Shown here in pieces: positions 9,118-19,072 of a DNA stretch of 64,000 bases (position 1 is the first letter of the stretch; each line of letters begins with the position of its first letter). The stretch comes from Sphingomonas daechungensis. Its GTDB lineage: Bacteria > Pseudomonadota > Alphaproteobacteria > Sphingomonadales > Sphingomonadaceae. The translations under genes were made by a program, and so were the position numbers. The notes under the pieces were generated by a model. That model searched no databases, had not been told where the DNA came from, and worked only from the letters and a program-made list of their open reading frames with translations. The stretch lies in the NCBI RefSeq assembly GCF_014489495.1, contig NZ_CP060780.1, positions 496,001 to 560,000 of the forward strand. The letters run 5' to 3'.

Positions 9118-9489
9118 ATGAATGCGGTAAGCGGCGGCTGCCTCTGCGGCGATGTCCGTTTCACCGCGGTAGGCGAGCCGGAGCGCGTTGGCATCTGCCA
9201 CTGCTTCGATTGCCGGAAGCACCATGGAGCCCTGTTTCACGCGTCGGCGATCTTCGATCAGGGTGCCGTGGAGGTTGAGGGAGAGACACGCGAATATGCC
9301 GGGCGTCATTTCTGCCCGCGTTGCGGCTCGTCGGTGTTCGGCCGGAGCGGCGTCGAAGTTGAAGTGAATCTCGGCGCCCTCGACGCCATCGATCAATTCA
9401 AGCCGACTTATGAACTGTGGACGGTTCGTCGCGAGTCATGGATGCCGCCATTCCCGCTCCAACGGCGATTCGAGCGCGACCGCGTCTAG
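9118..9489 (+). CDS. GFA/CENP-V family zinc-binding protein
   Basis: This 123-residue protein has the zinc-binding cysteines of the glutathione-dependent formaldehyde-activating (GFA) fold: GGCLCGDVRF, CHCFDCRKHHGA and FCPRCGSSVF. Most family members have no proven reaction with formaldehyde, so the biochemical role is open. The ATG lies one base after the stress-protein stop codon, pointing to a two-gene operon. Its 3' end overlaps the convergent fRMsr gene by four bases. Confidence 0.85.
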   Translation: MNAVSGGCLCGDVRFTAVGEPERVGICHCFDCRKHHGALFHASAIFDQGAVEVEGETREYAGRHFCPRCGSSVFGRSGVEVEVNLGALDAIDQFKPTYELWTVRRESWMPPFPLQRRFERDRV

Positions 9490-9965
9490 AGGACTTTCGC
9501 CAGCAGCTCGCCCAAGGCGACGCAGCCCGCTTCATCCTCTCCGCTGAACCTTGCCGGGCTCGGGCTGTCGATATCCAGGACTGCAATCAGCTTCCCGTCA
9601 CGAACGATCGGAACGACCAGCTCGCTCGCCGAAGCTGCGTCGCAGGCGATATGGCCTGGGAAGGCGTGAACGTCATCGACGCGCTGAACCTCGTGGCTCG
9701 CTGCGGCAGCGCCGCACACGCCGGTGCCGAACGGAATGCGGATGCAGGCCGGCCGTCCCTGGAACGGTCCGAGCACCAGCTCGCCGTCGACGTTGCGGTA
9801 GAAGCCCGCCCAATTGATGTCGGGAAGCGTCTCCCAGATCAGCGCCGCGACGTTGGCCATGTTGGCGATCGGATCGGGCTCACCGGCCGTCAGCCCCTCG
9901 GCCGCGCTCAGCAGATCCTTGTAGAGCGTCGCCTTGTCCGCCGCTTCGATCTTGAAGTCGTACAT
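9486..9965 (-). CDS. msrC: Free methionine-(R)-sulfoxide reductase, GAF domain
   Basis: A 159-residue GAF-domain enzyme that reduces free methionine-R-sulfoxide and so repairs oxidised methionine. All three family cysteines are visible: GRPACIRIPF, FGTGVCGAAAA and HIACDAASASELVVP. The substrate-pocket residues WAGFYR and VLDIDSP are also present. The start codon shares one base with the stop of the upstream RluA-ArfB gene (TGATG), so the genes are coupled. Confidence 0.9.
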   Translation of the reverse strand: MYDFKIEAADKATLYKDLLSAAEGLTAGEPDPIANMANVAALIWETLPDINWAGFYRNVDGELVLGPFQGRPACIRIPFGTGVCGAAAASHEVQRVDDVHAFPGHIACDAASASELVVPIVRDGKLIAVLDIDSPSPARFSGEDEAGCVALGELLAKVL

Positions 9966-11011
9966 CAGTCGAACTGAACCTTTCCGCGGCCCTGCTTGAC
10001 CGCGCTGCGTTGCTTCTTCCTGTCAACGCGCTCAGCCTTCGCCGCCCGGCTTGGACGCGTCGGCTTGCGCTTCGCCTGGACGATATGGGCAGCGGCAATC
10101 ATTTCCGCCAGCCGCCGCCGCGCGTCCTGCCGATTGGCATCCTGCGTGCGATACTTGCGGGCGGTGATCAGCAGTTCGCCGGCGCCGGTCACCTTGCTGC
10201 CGGCGATCTGCTTTAGCCGCTCGTAGGCGTTGGGATGAAGGCCGAGCCGATAGAGGTCGACGCGCAGCTGCACTGCCGTCGCGACCTTGTTGACGTTCTG
10301 TCCGCCGGGTCCCGTCGCGGCGAGGAAGCTCTCGCTCAGTGCGTCCTCGGGGATGATGACATCCTCAGGCTTCACTGCCCCAGTCCCGAAATATTCCGGA
10401 AGCGGCGCGCTCACGTCGATCGTCGCCTTCTTCTCGCGCGGCACGACCAGCCGCGAGGCATGCAGCAGCATCGGTCCGCCAGGAACGCCGTAGACGCGAT
10501 CGCCGACGATCCCGCGGCCGAACGCCTCTCGCGCGTGCACACGCAGCTGATGGGTGCGTCCGGTCACCGGGCGAAACTCGACCAACGTCCTGCCATCGCG
10601 TTCCGACAACTTGCGCCAATTGGTCACGGCCTTGTCGCCCTTGGGATCTGGCACCATTCGCCATCCCGCTTTTTCACTCGACTTTTTGCCGAGCGCGAGT
10701 TCGATCACGCCGTCGTCCTGCTCGATCGCGCCGTCGACGACCGCGAGATAATATTTCTCGACCTGCCGCGTTTCGAACGCCTTCTGCAGCAGCGACCTCG
10801 CCTTGGGCGATCGCGCGAGCAACAGGCAGCCGGACGTGTCTTGATCCAGCCGATGCATCGGCGTCGGCGGCCGCTGGAAGCCTTGCTTCAATTCGTTGAG
10901 ACGCCCGACGACGCTATCGCCGCCCCGGCGCGGCGTATCCACCGGCAGGCCCGCGGGCTTGTCGATGACCATCGCTTCCGCGTCGATGAAGAGGATGCGT
11001 TCGTTAAGCAC
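9965..11011 (-). CDS. RluA pseudouridine synthase fused to ArfB-type peptidyl-tRNA hydrolase
   Basis: The 348-residue open frame joins two enzymes. Residues 1 to about 215 are an RluA-family pseudouridine synthase with the catalytic [14 protein letters not shown] and [12 protein letters not shown]. Residues from about 225 are an ArfB/YaeJ ribosome-rescue hydrolase with the GGQ loop in [19 protein letters not shown] and the basic tail [18 protein letters not shown] that enters the mRNA channel of a stalled ribosome. The linker is short ([19 protein letters not shown]). Because single-base losses are frequent in this sequence, the fusion may be artificial: one extra base near 10385 would end the first enzyme at TGA 10367-10365, and ArfB could begin at GTG 10375. 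The start is GTG 11011. Confidence 0.78.
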   Translation of the reverse strand: MLNERILFIDAEAMVIDKPAGLPVDTPRRGGDSVVGRLNELKQGFQRPPTPMHRLDQDTSGCLLLARSPKARSLLQKAFETRQVEKYYLAVVDGAIEQDDGVIELALGKKSSEKAGWRMVPDPKGDKAVTNWRKLSERDGRTLVEFRPVTGRTHQLRVHAREAFGRGIVGDRVYGVPGGPMLLHASRLVVPREKKATIDVSAPLPEYFGTGAVKPEDVIIPEDALSESFLAATGPGGQNVNKVATAVQLRVDLYRLGLHPNAYERLKQIAGSKVTGAGELLITARKYRTQDANRQDARRRLAEMIAAAHIVQAKRKPTRPSRAAKAERVDRKKQRSAVKQGRGKVQFD

Positions 11012-11015
11012 TTGC

Positions 11016-11050
11016 CGTCATTGCGAGGAACGCCGTGGCGAAGCAATCCA
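11016..11050. repeat. Dispersed palindromic intergenic repeat
   Basis: The segment CGTCATTGCGAGGAACG, then CCGTGGCGAAGCAATCCA, has the look of the short dispersed palindromic element (CGTCATTGCGAG...GAAGCAATCCA) found between genes in sphingomonads and other bacteria. ATTGC and GCAAT form the ends of an imperfect stem. It fills the space just upstream of the RluA-ArfB start. Only one copy was noticed in this window. Confidence 0.5.
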
Positions 11051-11146
11051 TCGGCTCAATTGCGGCGTCGCGCCTGCGAACAAAGGGAAATCGGGTCTGT
11101 GACTCCTGCGCAACGATTCCGAGGGAATCCAGCGCGTTACACATTA

Positions 11147-11211
11147 TTAACCTTTTGCCTTCAGACATCGAATGGTTAATGACCGCTTCAAGGCCGTTAA
11201 GAGAGCGTAAC
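11147..11211 (+). promoter_or_regulatory. ctrA upstream region with CtrA-like half-sites
   Basis: Three TTAA-type half-sites lie in the 110 bases before ctrA: TTAACC at 11147, GGTTAA at 11174 and TTAAGAGAGCGTAAC at 11197-11211, which comes near the TTAA-N7-TTAA pattern bound by CtrA. Autoregulation of ctrA is known in Caulobacter; here it is only suggested by these sites. Confidence 0.3.
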
Positions 11212-11253
11212 GCTAGCTACGCTTTAGGGGCCTGTCGGGTGGGGGATTTCAAG

Positions 11254-11966
11254 ATGCGTGTGCTGCTGATCGAGGACGAGCCGACGACCGCAAAGAGCAT
11301 TGAGCTCATGCTGGGTACGGAAGGCTTCAATGTTTATACCACCGATCTCGGGAAGAAGGCCTCGATCTCGGCAAGCTCTACGACTACGATATCATCCTTC
11401 TCGACCTGAACCTGCCGGACATGCACGGCTATGACGTGCTGAAGAAGCTTCGCACCGCGAAGGTCGGCACTCCGGTCCTGATCCTCTCGGGCATCGGCGA
11501 AATGGACAGCAAGGTCCGTGCGCTTGGTTTCGGCGCTGACGACTACGTCACCAAGCCGTTCCACCGCGATGAATTGGTCGCCCGCATCCATGCGATCGTG
11601 CGCCGCTCGAAGGGCCATTCGCAATCGGTCATCCGCACCGGCAAGCTCGCTGTGAACCTCGACGCCAAGACGGTCGAAGTCGACAGCGCCCGGGTGCACC
11701 TGACCGGCAAGGAATATGCGATGCTGGAGCTGCTTTCGCTCCGCAAGGGCACGACGCTGACCAAGGAAATGTTCCTGAACCACCTCTACGGCGGCATGGA
11801 CGAGCCCGAGCTCAAGATCATCGACGTGTTCATCTGCAAGCTGCGCAAGAAACTTTCGCTGGCTTGTGGCGGTGCGAACTACATCGAAACGGTCTGGGGC
11901 CGCGGCTACGTGCTTCGCGATCCCGATTCAGAAGAGGTAGACCCGCCTGCGGCGGCAGTAGCGTAA
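11254..11966 (+). CDS. ctrA: Cell-cycle response regulator CtrA (one frame break)
   Basis: CtrA is the OmpR-type master regulator of alphaproteobacterial cell division and polar functions. The repaired protein has 237 residues. The receiver domain ([20 protein letters not shown]) contains the phosphoacceptor aspartate in [13 protein letters not shown] and the lysine of [11 protein letters not shown]; the winged helix ends with [16 protein letters not shown]. One G is missing near 11357 (CTCGGGAAGAAGG), which splits the receiver domain. A gene this essential is not expected to be broken, so I treat the break as an error. The ATG has a GGGGG ribosome site eight bases upstream, and an intrinsic terminator follows. 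Confidence 0.93.
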
Positions 11967-11994
11967 CCCAACAAAATCCCGGGGAGGGTGAATT

Positions 11995-12025
11995 GGCGGG
12001 GTGCCTGATCGGCGCCCGCCTTTTT
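11995..12025 (+). terminator. Intrinsic terminator after ctrA
   Basis: GGCGGG at 11995 pairs with CCCGCC at 12015-12020, extended inward by a GCC/GGC pairing, and is followed by TTTTTCTTT. It is 29 bases after the ctrA stop codon. Confidence 0.75.
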
Positions 12026-12112
12026 CTTTGCGCCAAAGCGTCCATGGCAGACTGAAACGCTTGCTTTTTGGCGACGGCACGCATCACTTCTTGGAAGTTG
12101 AAAATCGGGGGC

Positions 12113-13070
12113 GTGAACTTGGCCGACACAGGCAATCACGACGGAATGGTCTGGCTGGCCGGCGGCGAGTTCAGAATGGGATCGGACCATCATTACCGGG
12201 AAGAGTCACCTGCACATGATGTTTCGGTGGCCGGCTTCTGGATGGACGAGCATCCCGTCACGAACCGGCAATTTGCGGAATTTGTGAAGGCGACTGGCTA
12301 CGTCACCATAGCCGAAATCGCGCCGTTGGCCGATGATTATCCGGGCGCCAAGCCGGAAATGCTCCGACCCGCGTCATTGGTGTTCACACCGACCGATCGG
12401 CCTGTCCAGCTCGACGACTGGAGCCAATGGTGGTGCTATGAGTTCGGCGCGGACTGGCGGCACCCGACGGGACCGGAAAGCGGTTTGGACGGATTGGAAG
12501 ATCATCCGGTCGTCCATGTCGCCTGGGCCGACGTAAACGCATATGCCGACTGGGTGGGCAAGGACCTGCCTACCGAGGCCGAGTGGGAGTATGCAGCGAA
12601 GGGCGGATCGACCGGCGAATTCGTCTGGGGCGATGAACTCGTGCCCAACGGGAAGCACATGGCCAATACGTGGCAGGGCGAATTCCCTACCGCAACAGCT
12701 TGGAAGACGGGTTCTTGAGGACATCTCCGTGGGCAGCTTTCCAGCGAACGGGTTCGGGCTGGTCGACATGATCGGAAACGTCTGGGAATGGACCTCCAAC
12801 TGGTATTCGAATGGCCATTCGGTTGAGGCCGTCAAGCCATGTTGCTCGCCCGCGAGTCCCCGAGGCGCATCCATCGAAGGTAGCTACGATCCCAATCTTC
12901 CCGACATTCGAATTCCCCGGAAAGTGGTCAAGGGCGGGTCACACCTTTGTGCGCCCTCCTATTGCCGACGCTACCGTGCTGCAGCTCGGCACGCACAAGC
13001 GATCGACAGCTCGATGAGCCACCTCGGGTTCAGGTGCGTAGTCAGAAAGCCGTCATCTAGCCAAGGTTAG
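12113..13070 (+). CDS. Formylglycine-generating enzyme family protein (two frame breaks)
   Basis: The repaired 319-residue protein is a SUMF1-type formylglycine-generating enzyme, which oxidises a cysteine in the CxPxR motif of sulfatases to formylglycine using oxygen and copper. Landmarks are FRMGSDHHYREESPAHDV, DEHPVTNRQFAEFV, LPTEAEWEYAAKGG, GNVWEWTSNWY and the C-terminal GGSHLCAPSYCRRYR ... SHLGFRC. The two cysteines in GGSHLCAPSYC match the copper-binding catalytic pair, so it looks catalytically competent, unlike many family relatives. Bases are missing near 12690 (TTCCCTACC) and 12728 (TCTCCGTGGG). The start is uncertain: GTG 12113 follows a GGGGG site; ATG 12146 is possible. No sulfatase gene is in the window. 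Confidence 0.85.
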
Positions 13071-13108
13071 GTCGATTTGGCGTCGAGAGTCTTCGGCGAT
13101 ACCGAATC

Positions 13109-13930
13109 TCAGGCGTTGATCAGCAGGCGCTTCCGTTCACCGCGAATGGGCAGACTGAGCTGCTCCGGCAGCGCATTGGCGGCCGCTTCGTGCTCCGCCT
13201 CGTCCATTCGCCGCCAGCCGTCGCGGCCAAGCCGCTCGAGCGGGCGGAAACGGGTCTTGTAGGCCATTCGCGGAGAGCCCTCGACCCAATAGCCGAGGTA
13301 GACGTATGGCAGCCCCGCCCTTGATGCCCGGATGATGTGATCGAGGATGATGTAGGTGCCAAGGCCTTTGCGCGATCCGGGGCCGACGTCGAAGAAGCTG
13401 TAGATCATCGACAGACCGTCGCCCTGCTGGTCCGACAGGCAGGCGCCGACCAGCTTGCCCGGCTTCCCGTTCTTCGACGGCTCCCGATATTCGACGAGGT
13501 AGGTGCGAACCGGCGTCTGCTCGACCATGTCGGCGAAATCGCTCTCGTCCATCTCGGCCATGCCGCCGCCCGGATGACGAATTTCGAGATAGCGCTGCAG
13601 CAGCTCGTATTGCTCCTGCGTCGTCCAGGGCTTGCACGCTGTCACTTCGAGGTCCGCATGCTTGCGCATCATCTTGCGTTGCGTTGCGTTGGGCGTGAAC
13701 TCCGCCGCCAGGACGCGCACGGAAACGCAGGCCGAGCATTCGATGCAGCTTGGACGGTAGGCGACCGACTGACTGCGCCGAAATCCGATCCGGCCGAGCG
13801 CTTCGTTGAGCTCGCCGGCGTGGCGACCCGAAAGCTCCGTGAAAACCTTCCGCTCAACCTTGCCCGGGAGATACGGGCACGGCGACGGATTCGTCACGAA
13901 GAACTTCGGAAAGCGGAACGGTGCGCTCAA
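13109..13930 (-). CDS. bpt: Aspartate/glutamate leucyl-tRNA-protein transferase
   Basis: Bpt attaches leucine to proteins with N-terminal Asp or Glu, marking them for ClpS/ClpAP degradation. The protein has 273 residues with the family N-terminus [14 protein letters not shown], the CIECSAC cysteine cluster and the acyltransferase-like [10 protein letters not shown] and [17 protein letters not shown]. The start is TTG 13930, supported by a strong AGGAGG site nine bases upstream; no ATG or GTG gives the conserved N-terminus. The gene stands alone. Confidence 0.93.
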   Translation of the reverse strand: MSAPFRFPKFFVTNPSPCPYLPGKVERKVFTELSGRHAGELNEALGRIGFRRSQSVAYRPSCIECSACVSVRVLAAEFTPNATQRKMMRKHADLEVTACKPWTTQEQYELLQRYLEIRHPGGGMAEMDESDFADMVEQTPVRTYLVEYREPSKNGKPGKLVGACLSDQQGDGLSMIYSFFDVGPGSRKGLGTYIILDHIIRASRAGLPYVYLGYWVEGSPRMAYKTRFRPLERLGRDGWRRMDEAEHEAAANALPEQLSLPIRGERKRLLINA

Positions 13931-14048
13931 GCGGACTCGCCTCCTGAGAAAGTTACGAACTCATTTATGCGACTGGTAAACGCCGATTGAAAGGGTTTGC
14001 GCCCTTGGAAAGAGGGTTAATTGTCGCCGCTGTCCCGAGATGGGAAAA

Positions 14049-14064
14049 TCCGGACTTGTCCGGA
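14049..14064 (-). terminator. Short hairpin after ilvA
   Basis: On the minus strand TCCGGAC, two bases, then GTCCGGA is followed by TTTTCC, directly after the ilvA stop. The two-base loop is tight, so the outer pairs probably open; it is a possible weak terminator. Confidence 0.4.
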
Positions 14065-14065
14065 C

Positions 14066-15296
14066 CTAGTCGAGCGAAGCCCGTTCGACGCGGAATCCTG
14101 CCGATTCCAATCGCTTGATCACGTCGTCGATCGACTCTGCATCGCGTGCCTCGCACTCGACTTCGATGATCGTGTCCTTGGCCGGAAGGCGGTTGAAGAT
14201 CCGGCTGTGATAGATTTCGATGATGTTGACGCCCGCGTCCTGACAGCAGCCCGCGATCGCGGCGAGCGCGCCCGGCCGGTCCTGTGCGGCAATTCGAAGA
14301 CGCGCCATTCGCCCCTGGCGGGCAAGGTCGCGCACCAGCACGGTTGCAAGCAAGTGCGTGTCGATATTGCCGCCGCATAATACGGTGCCGACCTTCTTCC
14401 CGGCATAGCGCTTGGGATCCGAAAGCAGTGCCGCCAGCCCGCCGCGCCGGCCCCTTCTGCGACGGTCTTTTCGATCCCGACGAGCATCGCGACCGCGCGC
14501 TCGATGTCGCGCTCGGGACCAGAACGATGTCGTCGATCAGCGCCTTCAGAATGCGCGAGGTGAGTTCGCCGGGTTCCTTGACTGCGATGCCCTCTGCGAG
14601 GGTGTCTCCGCCCAAAGGAAGGTTCGATCCGTCGTGAGCGCATTTCATCGACGGATAGAGCTCGGCCTCGACGCCGATCAGCTCGATCTCCGGCTTCAGC
14701 GCGCGTGCTGCAGTTGCGATACCCGAAAGCAGGCCACCGCCACCGATCGGAACGACCAGCATGTCGAGATCCGGCGCTTCCTCCAGCATCTCGATACCGA
14801 GCGTTCCCGCGCCGGCAATGATCTGAGGGTCGTCGAACGGATGAACGAAGACGAGTCCTTCCTCGCGTTCCAACTCGCGCGCCTTGGCAAAGGCATCGTC
14901 GAACATCTTGCCAAACAGCACGACCCGGGCGCCGTGGCCCTCGGTCTGGGTGACTTTGATTGTTGGGGTCGGCTCCGGCATGACGATCGTCACCGGAATG
15001 CCGAGCCGGTGTCCGTGATAGGCGACCGCCTGTGCGTGATTGCCGGCCGACGCCGCGATCACGCCGCGGGCGCGTTCTTCGGGCGAAAGCTGCAGTAGCT
15101 TGTTGAGGGCGCCGCGCTCCTTGTAGGCGGCAGTGAACTGCAGGTTCTCGAACTTCAGCCAGACTTCCGCTCCGATGATCTCGCTCAGCGTCTGGCTCTT
15201 GAGCATTGGCGTTCGCACGACGGCGCCTTCGATACGCTCGGCGGCGGCGCGGATGTCGTTGATCGTCGGGGCTTGCATGGACGCGGGCTGAAGCAT
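14066..15296 (-). CDS. ilvA: Threonine ammonia-lyase (two frame breaks)
   Basis: This PLP enzyme deaminates threonine to 2-oxobutyrate, the first step toward isoleucine, or degrades threonine/serine. The repaired protein is 410 residues. The PLP lysine is in FTAAYKERGALN, the phosphate-binding loop is VPIGGGGLLSG, and ASAGNHAQAVAYH is typical. The C-terminus is a single ACT-like domain (DRPGALAAIAGCCQDAGVNI), as in the shorter form of the enzyme. Bases are missing near 14520 (GGTCCCGAGCG) and near 14440 (GCGGGCTGGCGG). ATG 15296 is used; ATG 15278 is equally possible. It is divergent from the amidohydrolase at 15347. Confidence 0.88.
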
Positions 15297-15346
15297 GCCG
15301 CGGAGCTAGACCTTCCGCGCCGTCGGAACAATGCTATGCCGCAAGG

Positions 15347-17019
15347 ATGCGAAAGGCATTTCTCGCCGCGGTTGCGGTTCTCCTCGCCACACCGGCGTTC
15401 GCCGATACCCTCATCGACAATGCTCGCGGCATCCAAATTGGCGCCGACGGCAAGCTGCAGCGGTTTCGCGCACTCGTCGTCAATGACAAGGGCAAGGTCG
15501 TCCAGGTCCTTCGCGACGGACAAACTGCCGTCATGCCGATCGAGCGTACGGTCGATGTCGGCGGGCGAACTTTGCTTCCCGGACTGATCGACGCGCACGG
15601 ACACGTAATGGGCCTCGGCATTGCCGCGCTTCAGCTCGACCTCGTCGGCACGAGCTCGGTCGCCAACCTGCAGCAACGGCTGCGTGCCTATGCTTCGGCC
15701 CGGACCAGCGATCCGTGGCTTTCCGGCCGGGGCTGGAACCAGGAATTGTGGACGGATTCACGCTTTCCGACCGCGGCTGATCTGGATGCAGCGGTTTCCG
15801 ACAGGCCGGTGGTTCTGGAGCGGGTGGATGGCCACGCGCTGGTGGTCAACAGCGCTGCGCTGAAGGCAGCGGGCATCACTGCGGCGACGAAGGATCCCGT
15901 CGGCGGCAAGATCGAGCGCGACGCGAGCGGGAATCCCACCGGCTTGCTCGTCGACGCTGCGATGGACCTCGTTGCGTCGAAGGTTCCGCCGTCGACGCCG
16001 GAACAGCTCGCGCAGGCGCTGGCCAAGGCGCAGGAGCAACTGCTTTCCGTCGGAGTCACGGCTGCGGCCGACATGGGCACTTCCGCAGCGGACTGGGCGG
16101 CGATGCAGGCGGCCGGGCAGAGCGGAAAGCTCAACGTCCGCATCATGAGTTATGCGTTCGACGTCCAGAACATGCGGGCAGTGGTCCCGAATGGTCCGAC
16201 GCCGTGGCTGTTCGACGACCGTCTTCGAATGGGTGGGATCAAGCTCTACGCCGATGGGGCTTTGGGCTCTCGAGGCGCATGGCTCAAGAAGCCTTACGCC
16301 GACAAGCCCGACACGCGGGGCTTGCAGTTCCTCAAGGACGAAGAGCTTCTCGCCAAGGCGGAGGAAGCAGCAGGCAAGGGGCTGCAGGTCGCGGTGCACG
16401 CGATCGGCGATGCCGCGAATGCGCAGGCCATCTCAGCCTACGAACAACTCACAAAGCGCTACGGCAACCAGCGCCGCTGGCGGATCGAGCATTTCCAGAT
16501 CGCCGACCCGGCCGACATCCCACGCCTCGCGCCCGCCGGTATCATCGCCTCGATGCAGCCGACTCATCAGACCAGCGATCGTCTGATGGCGGAAAAGCGG
16601 CTCGGGCCGGACCGGCTGGCGGGGGCCTACGCCTGGCAATCGGTGCTGAAATCGGGTGCGCGGTTGGCCTTCGGCTCAGACTTCCCGGTCGAATCGCCCA
16701 ACCCCTTCCCGGGCCTGTCCGCGGCAGTCAGTCGCCAGGATGCGAACGGACAGCCTTTGGGCGGGTGGATCCGGAAGAAAGGGTGAGCTTCGAGCAGGCA
16801 CTCGCCGGATTCACCCGAGACGCCGCCTACGCGGGCTTTGCCGAGCAAAAGTTCGGCGCGCTCGAACCGGGCAAGTGGGCCGACTTCATCATTGTCGATA
16901 CGGATGTCGCGGCTGCCGATCCGCAGGAGATCGGCAAGACGCAGGTGCTGCAGACCTGGGTCGCCGGCAAAAAGGTCTGGCAGCGTCCGGCTAGCGGGAC
17001 TGCCGAGCGCGGGAGATAA
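15347..17019 (+). CDS. Exported YtcJ-type amidohydrolase (one frame break)
   Basis: The repaired 557-residue protein has a signal peptide ([19 protein letters not shown]) and the YtcJ-like amidohydrolase architecture. Metal ligands are in [38 protein letters not shown] and [12 protein letters not shown]. Enzymes of this group hydrolyse varied amides and carbamates; the substrate is unknown. One base is missing near 16772 (ATCCGGAAG), which replaces the last 77 residues by a premature stop; the original frame is clean to TAA 17019. It is the third exported amidohydrolase of the window and belongs to a different subgroup from the other two. Its 3' end overlaps convergent dsbD by 29 bases. Confidence 0.85.
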
Positions 17020-18965
17020 GCATCGACGGCGTCAGGATCTGCGGCAATTCCTCGGGATCCTTGCCCGGCACATACCAAAGGTAGAGTGGCACCCCGCCCG
17101 TCCCGGCTTTCGAGGAAGCGCGTGATTTCCGGATCGCCCTTGGTCCAGTCCCCACGAGCACCGTCACACCCGCCTTTTCGAACGCCTTCTGCACCTCGTC
17201 GCGATTGATCGCGGCGGTTTCGTTCGCCTTGCAGGTCAAGCACCAGTCGGCGGTGAAATAGACGAACACGGGGTGGCCTGCCGCCAGCTGCTCCTCGACA
17301 CGGGCTTCGCTCCATGCACTCGCATCCGAAGCCGCGGTTGAAGCCGTAGGCGGCGCGATGGGGATGAACGCGATCGCGACCACGGCGACCGCGATTGCGG
17401 CGAGCGTCGCCAAATAGCCGGACTGCTTGCCTTGCCGCTGGAGCAGGCCTGCCCCGAACAGCATCACGGACACCAGCACAGCTGCAGCGATCCGATCTGC
17501 AGCGCGGTCCCCCGCCAGCCGCCACAAGAGCCAAAGGCAGGCAAGCGCAGTCAGCCCCATCGGGATGGCCAGGATGCGCTGGAGCGTAGCCATCCACGCA
17601 CCCGGCTTCGGAAGCAGCTTCCGAAGCGCCGGAATGAAGGCAACCAGGACGAACGGCAGCGCAAGGCCAAGACCGAGCGCCGCGAACACGGCGATCGACC
17701 CAGCAGGCGGAAGCAGCAGCGCAGCACCGAGCGCTACTCCGAGGAACGGCCCGGCACACGGCGTGGCCACGAAGGCCGCCAGCGCCCCGGCGCCGAAGCT
17801 TCCAGACGGCATGCTCTCCGTCATCACGCTCGGCACTTCGAACACACGCAGGAGGTTCAGCGTGATCGCCGTCGTCAGCAGCAGGAGAATGAGGATCGTC
17901 CTCGGGTCCTGAAGCTGGAAGGCCCAACCGATCTCGGTCCCGGCCGATCGGATCGCAAGCAGGACGACACCGAGCGCGCCCGTGCCGACGATTGCGCCGG
18001 CCGCATAGCCAAGCGCATCCCTCCGCGCCGCTCGCTCGTCACCGCCGCTCTTCGCCAGGTGAAGGGCCTTGATCGCCAGGATCGGGAACACGCACGGCAT
18101 CAGGTTGAGTAGAAGACCGCCTAGGATCGCCCCGACAACGGCCCACAAGATCGCCTGGGGCCCCGTATCGCCGATCAGGCTACCGCCCTTTGGCACCGTT
18201 CCGCGCACCGCCGTGAACTCGAGCCCGGTGCCGTCCCCAGCGAAAGCACGCCGGCAAACTGCGCCGGTTCGCCCGTTCGCCGCGGCAGCCCCGCGATCAG
18301 CCTGTCGCCCTTCCGACGGAACTGCTGCTCGGCAGCATAATCGACGGGCCCGTCCACCGCCGCGAAGACGTACGGCTCCTTGACCTCCACGTTTCGCGGA
18401 AGCGGGATTGCGATCCGGAGCTTCTGGCCTGACACCTCGAAATTCGCCGGCGTCGCAAGCGGACGCGGCAACAGCTTTCGCCATGCATCGAACTGCTCCT
18501 GGAAGTCCGGTTGCACCTTCCCGATTGCAAGGTCTGTCGAGAATTCGCCCTGTTCGGGAACGCAGATCTTGTCAGTGCAGGCGAGCCAGCGGGCGCTGGC
18601 ACGGATCGGAACCGTTCCGGGCTTTGCGTCCGCCGGAACCTTCAGCCTTGCGAGTACCGAATAGTCGTTCTCGTAGACGTAATTCATGATCCCGGCGACG
18701 GTCAGCCGCGTGGGAACCGGGTAGCGAAGCGCGCCGACCGCATAGCCCGGCGGCAGCTCCCACTTCACCTCCATCGGCAGCCCGGCGTCCCGGGATTGAG
18801 CCAATAGCCGTGCCAGCCAGGTTGCGTATTCATGCGGATGGCAAGCTCGACTTCACCGCCCGGCTGCGCGGAATTTTCGGCGATCAGTTGCGGCTCGATT
18901 CCGCGCGCGTTGGCGAGGGCCGGCGCAAGCAAGATGGCGAGCAGGATCAGCAGGCGCCGAAGCAT
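16991..18965 (-). CDS. dsbD: Thiol:disulfide interchange protein DsbD (five frame breaks)
   Basis: DsbD carries electrons from cytoplasmic thioredoxin across the membrane to periplasmic thiol proteins. The repaired protein is about 659 residues: signal peptide (MLRRLLILLAILLAPALANA), an N-terminal domain with the cysteine pair in WLACTDKICVPEQG, a transmembrane domain with LNLMPCVFPI and VATPCAGPFLG, and a C-terminal thioredoxin domain with ADWCLTCKANE. All three cysteine pairs needed for the relay are present. One base is missing near 18793 and 18243, and three more near 17158, 17112 and 17103; adding five bases restores an uninterrupted family-like sequence, for example SRGRAGVPLYLW. No other gene here is so heavily affected. 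Confidence 0.87.
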
Positions 18966-19072
18966 TGCGTTAACGGGTACAGCCGTACGGCCCGAAGGCA
19001 AGAGAGTCGGAGTCGCAATGGCTTCACATCTCGGCTAGCTCTTGCCGCGGACCCAAGTCGGAGAGTCATGGA

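Noticed and set aside
9486..9489. Overlap of GFA and fRMsr stop codons as a sign of misassembly
   Set aside because: Both proteins are complete and a four-base convergent overlap is ordinary in this compact genome.
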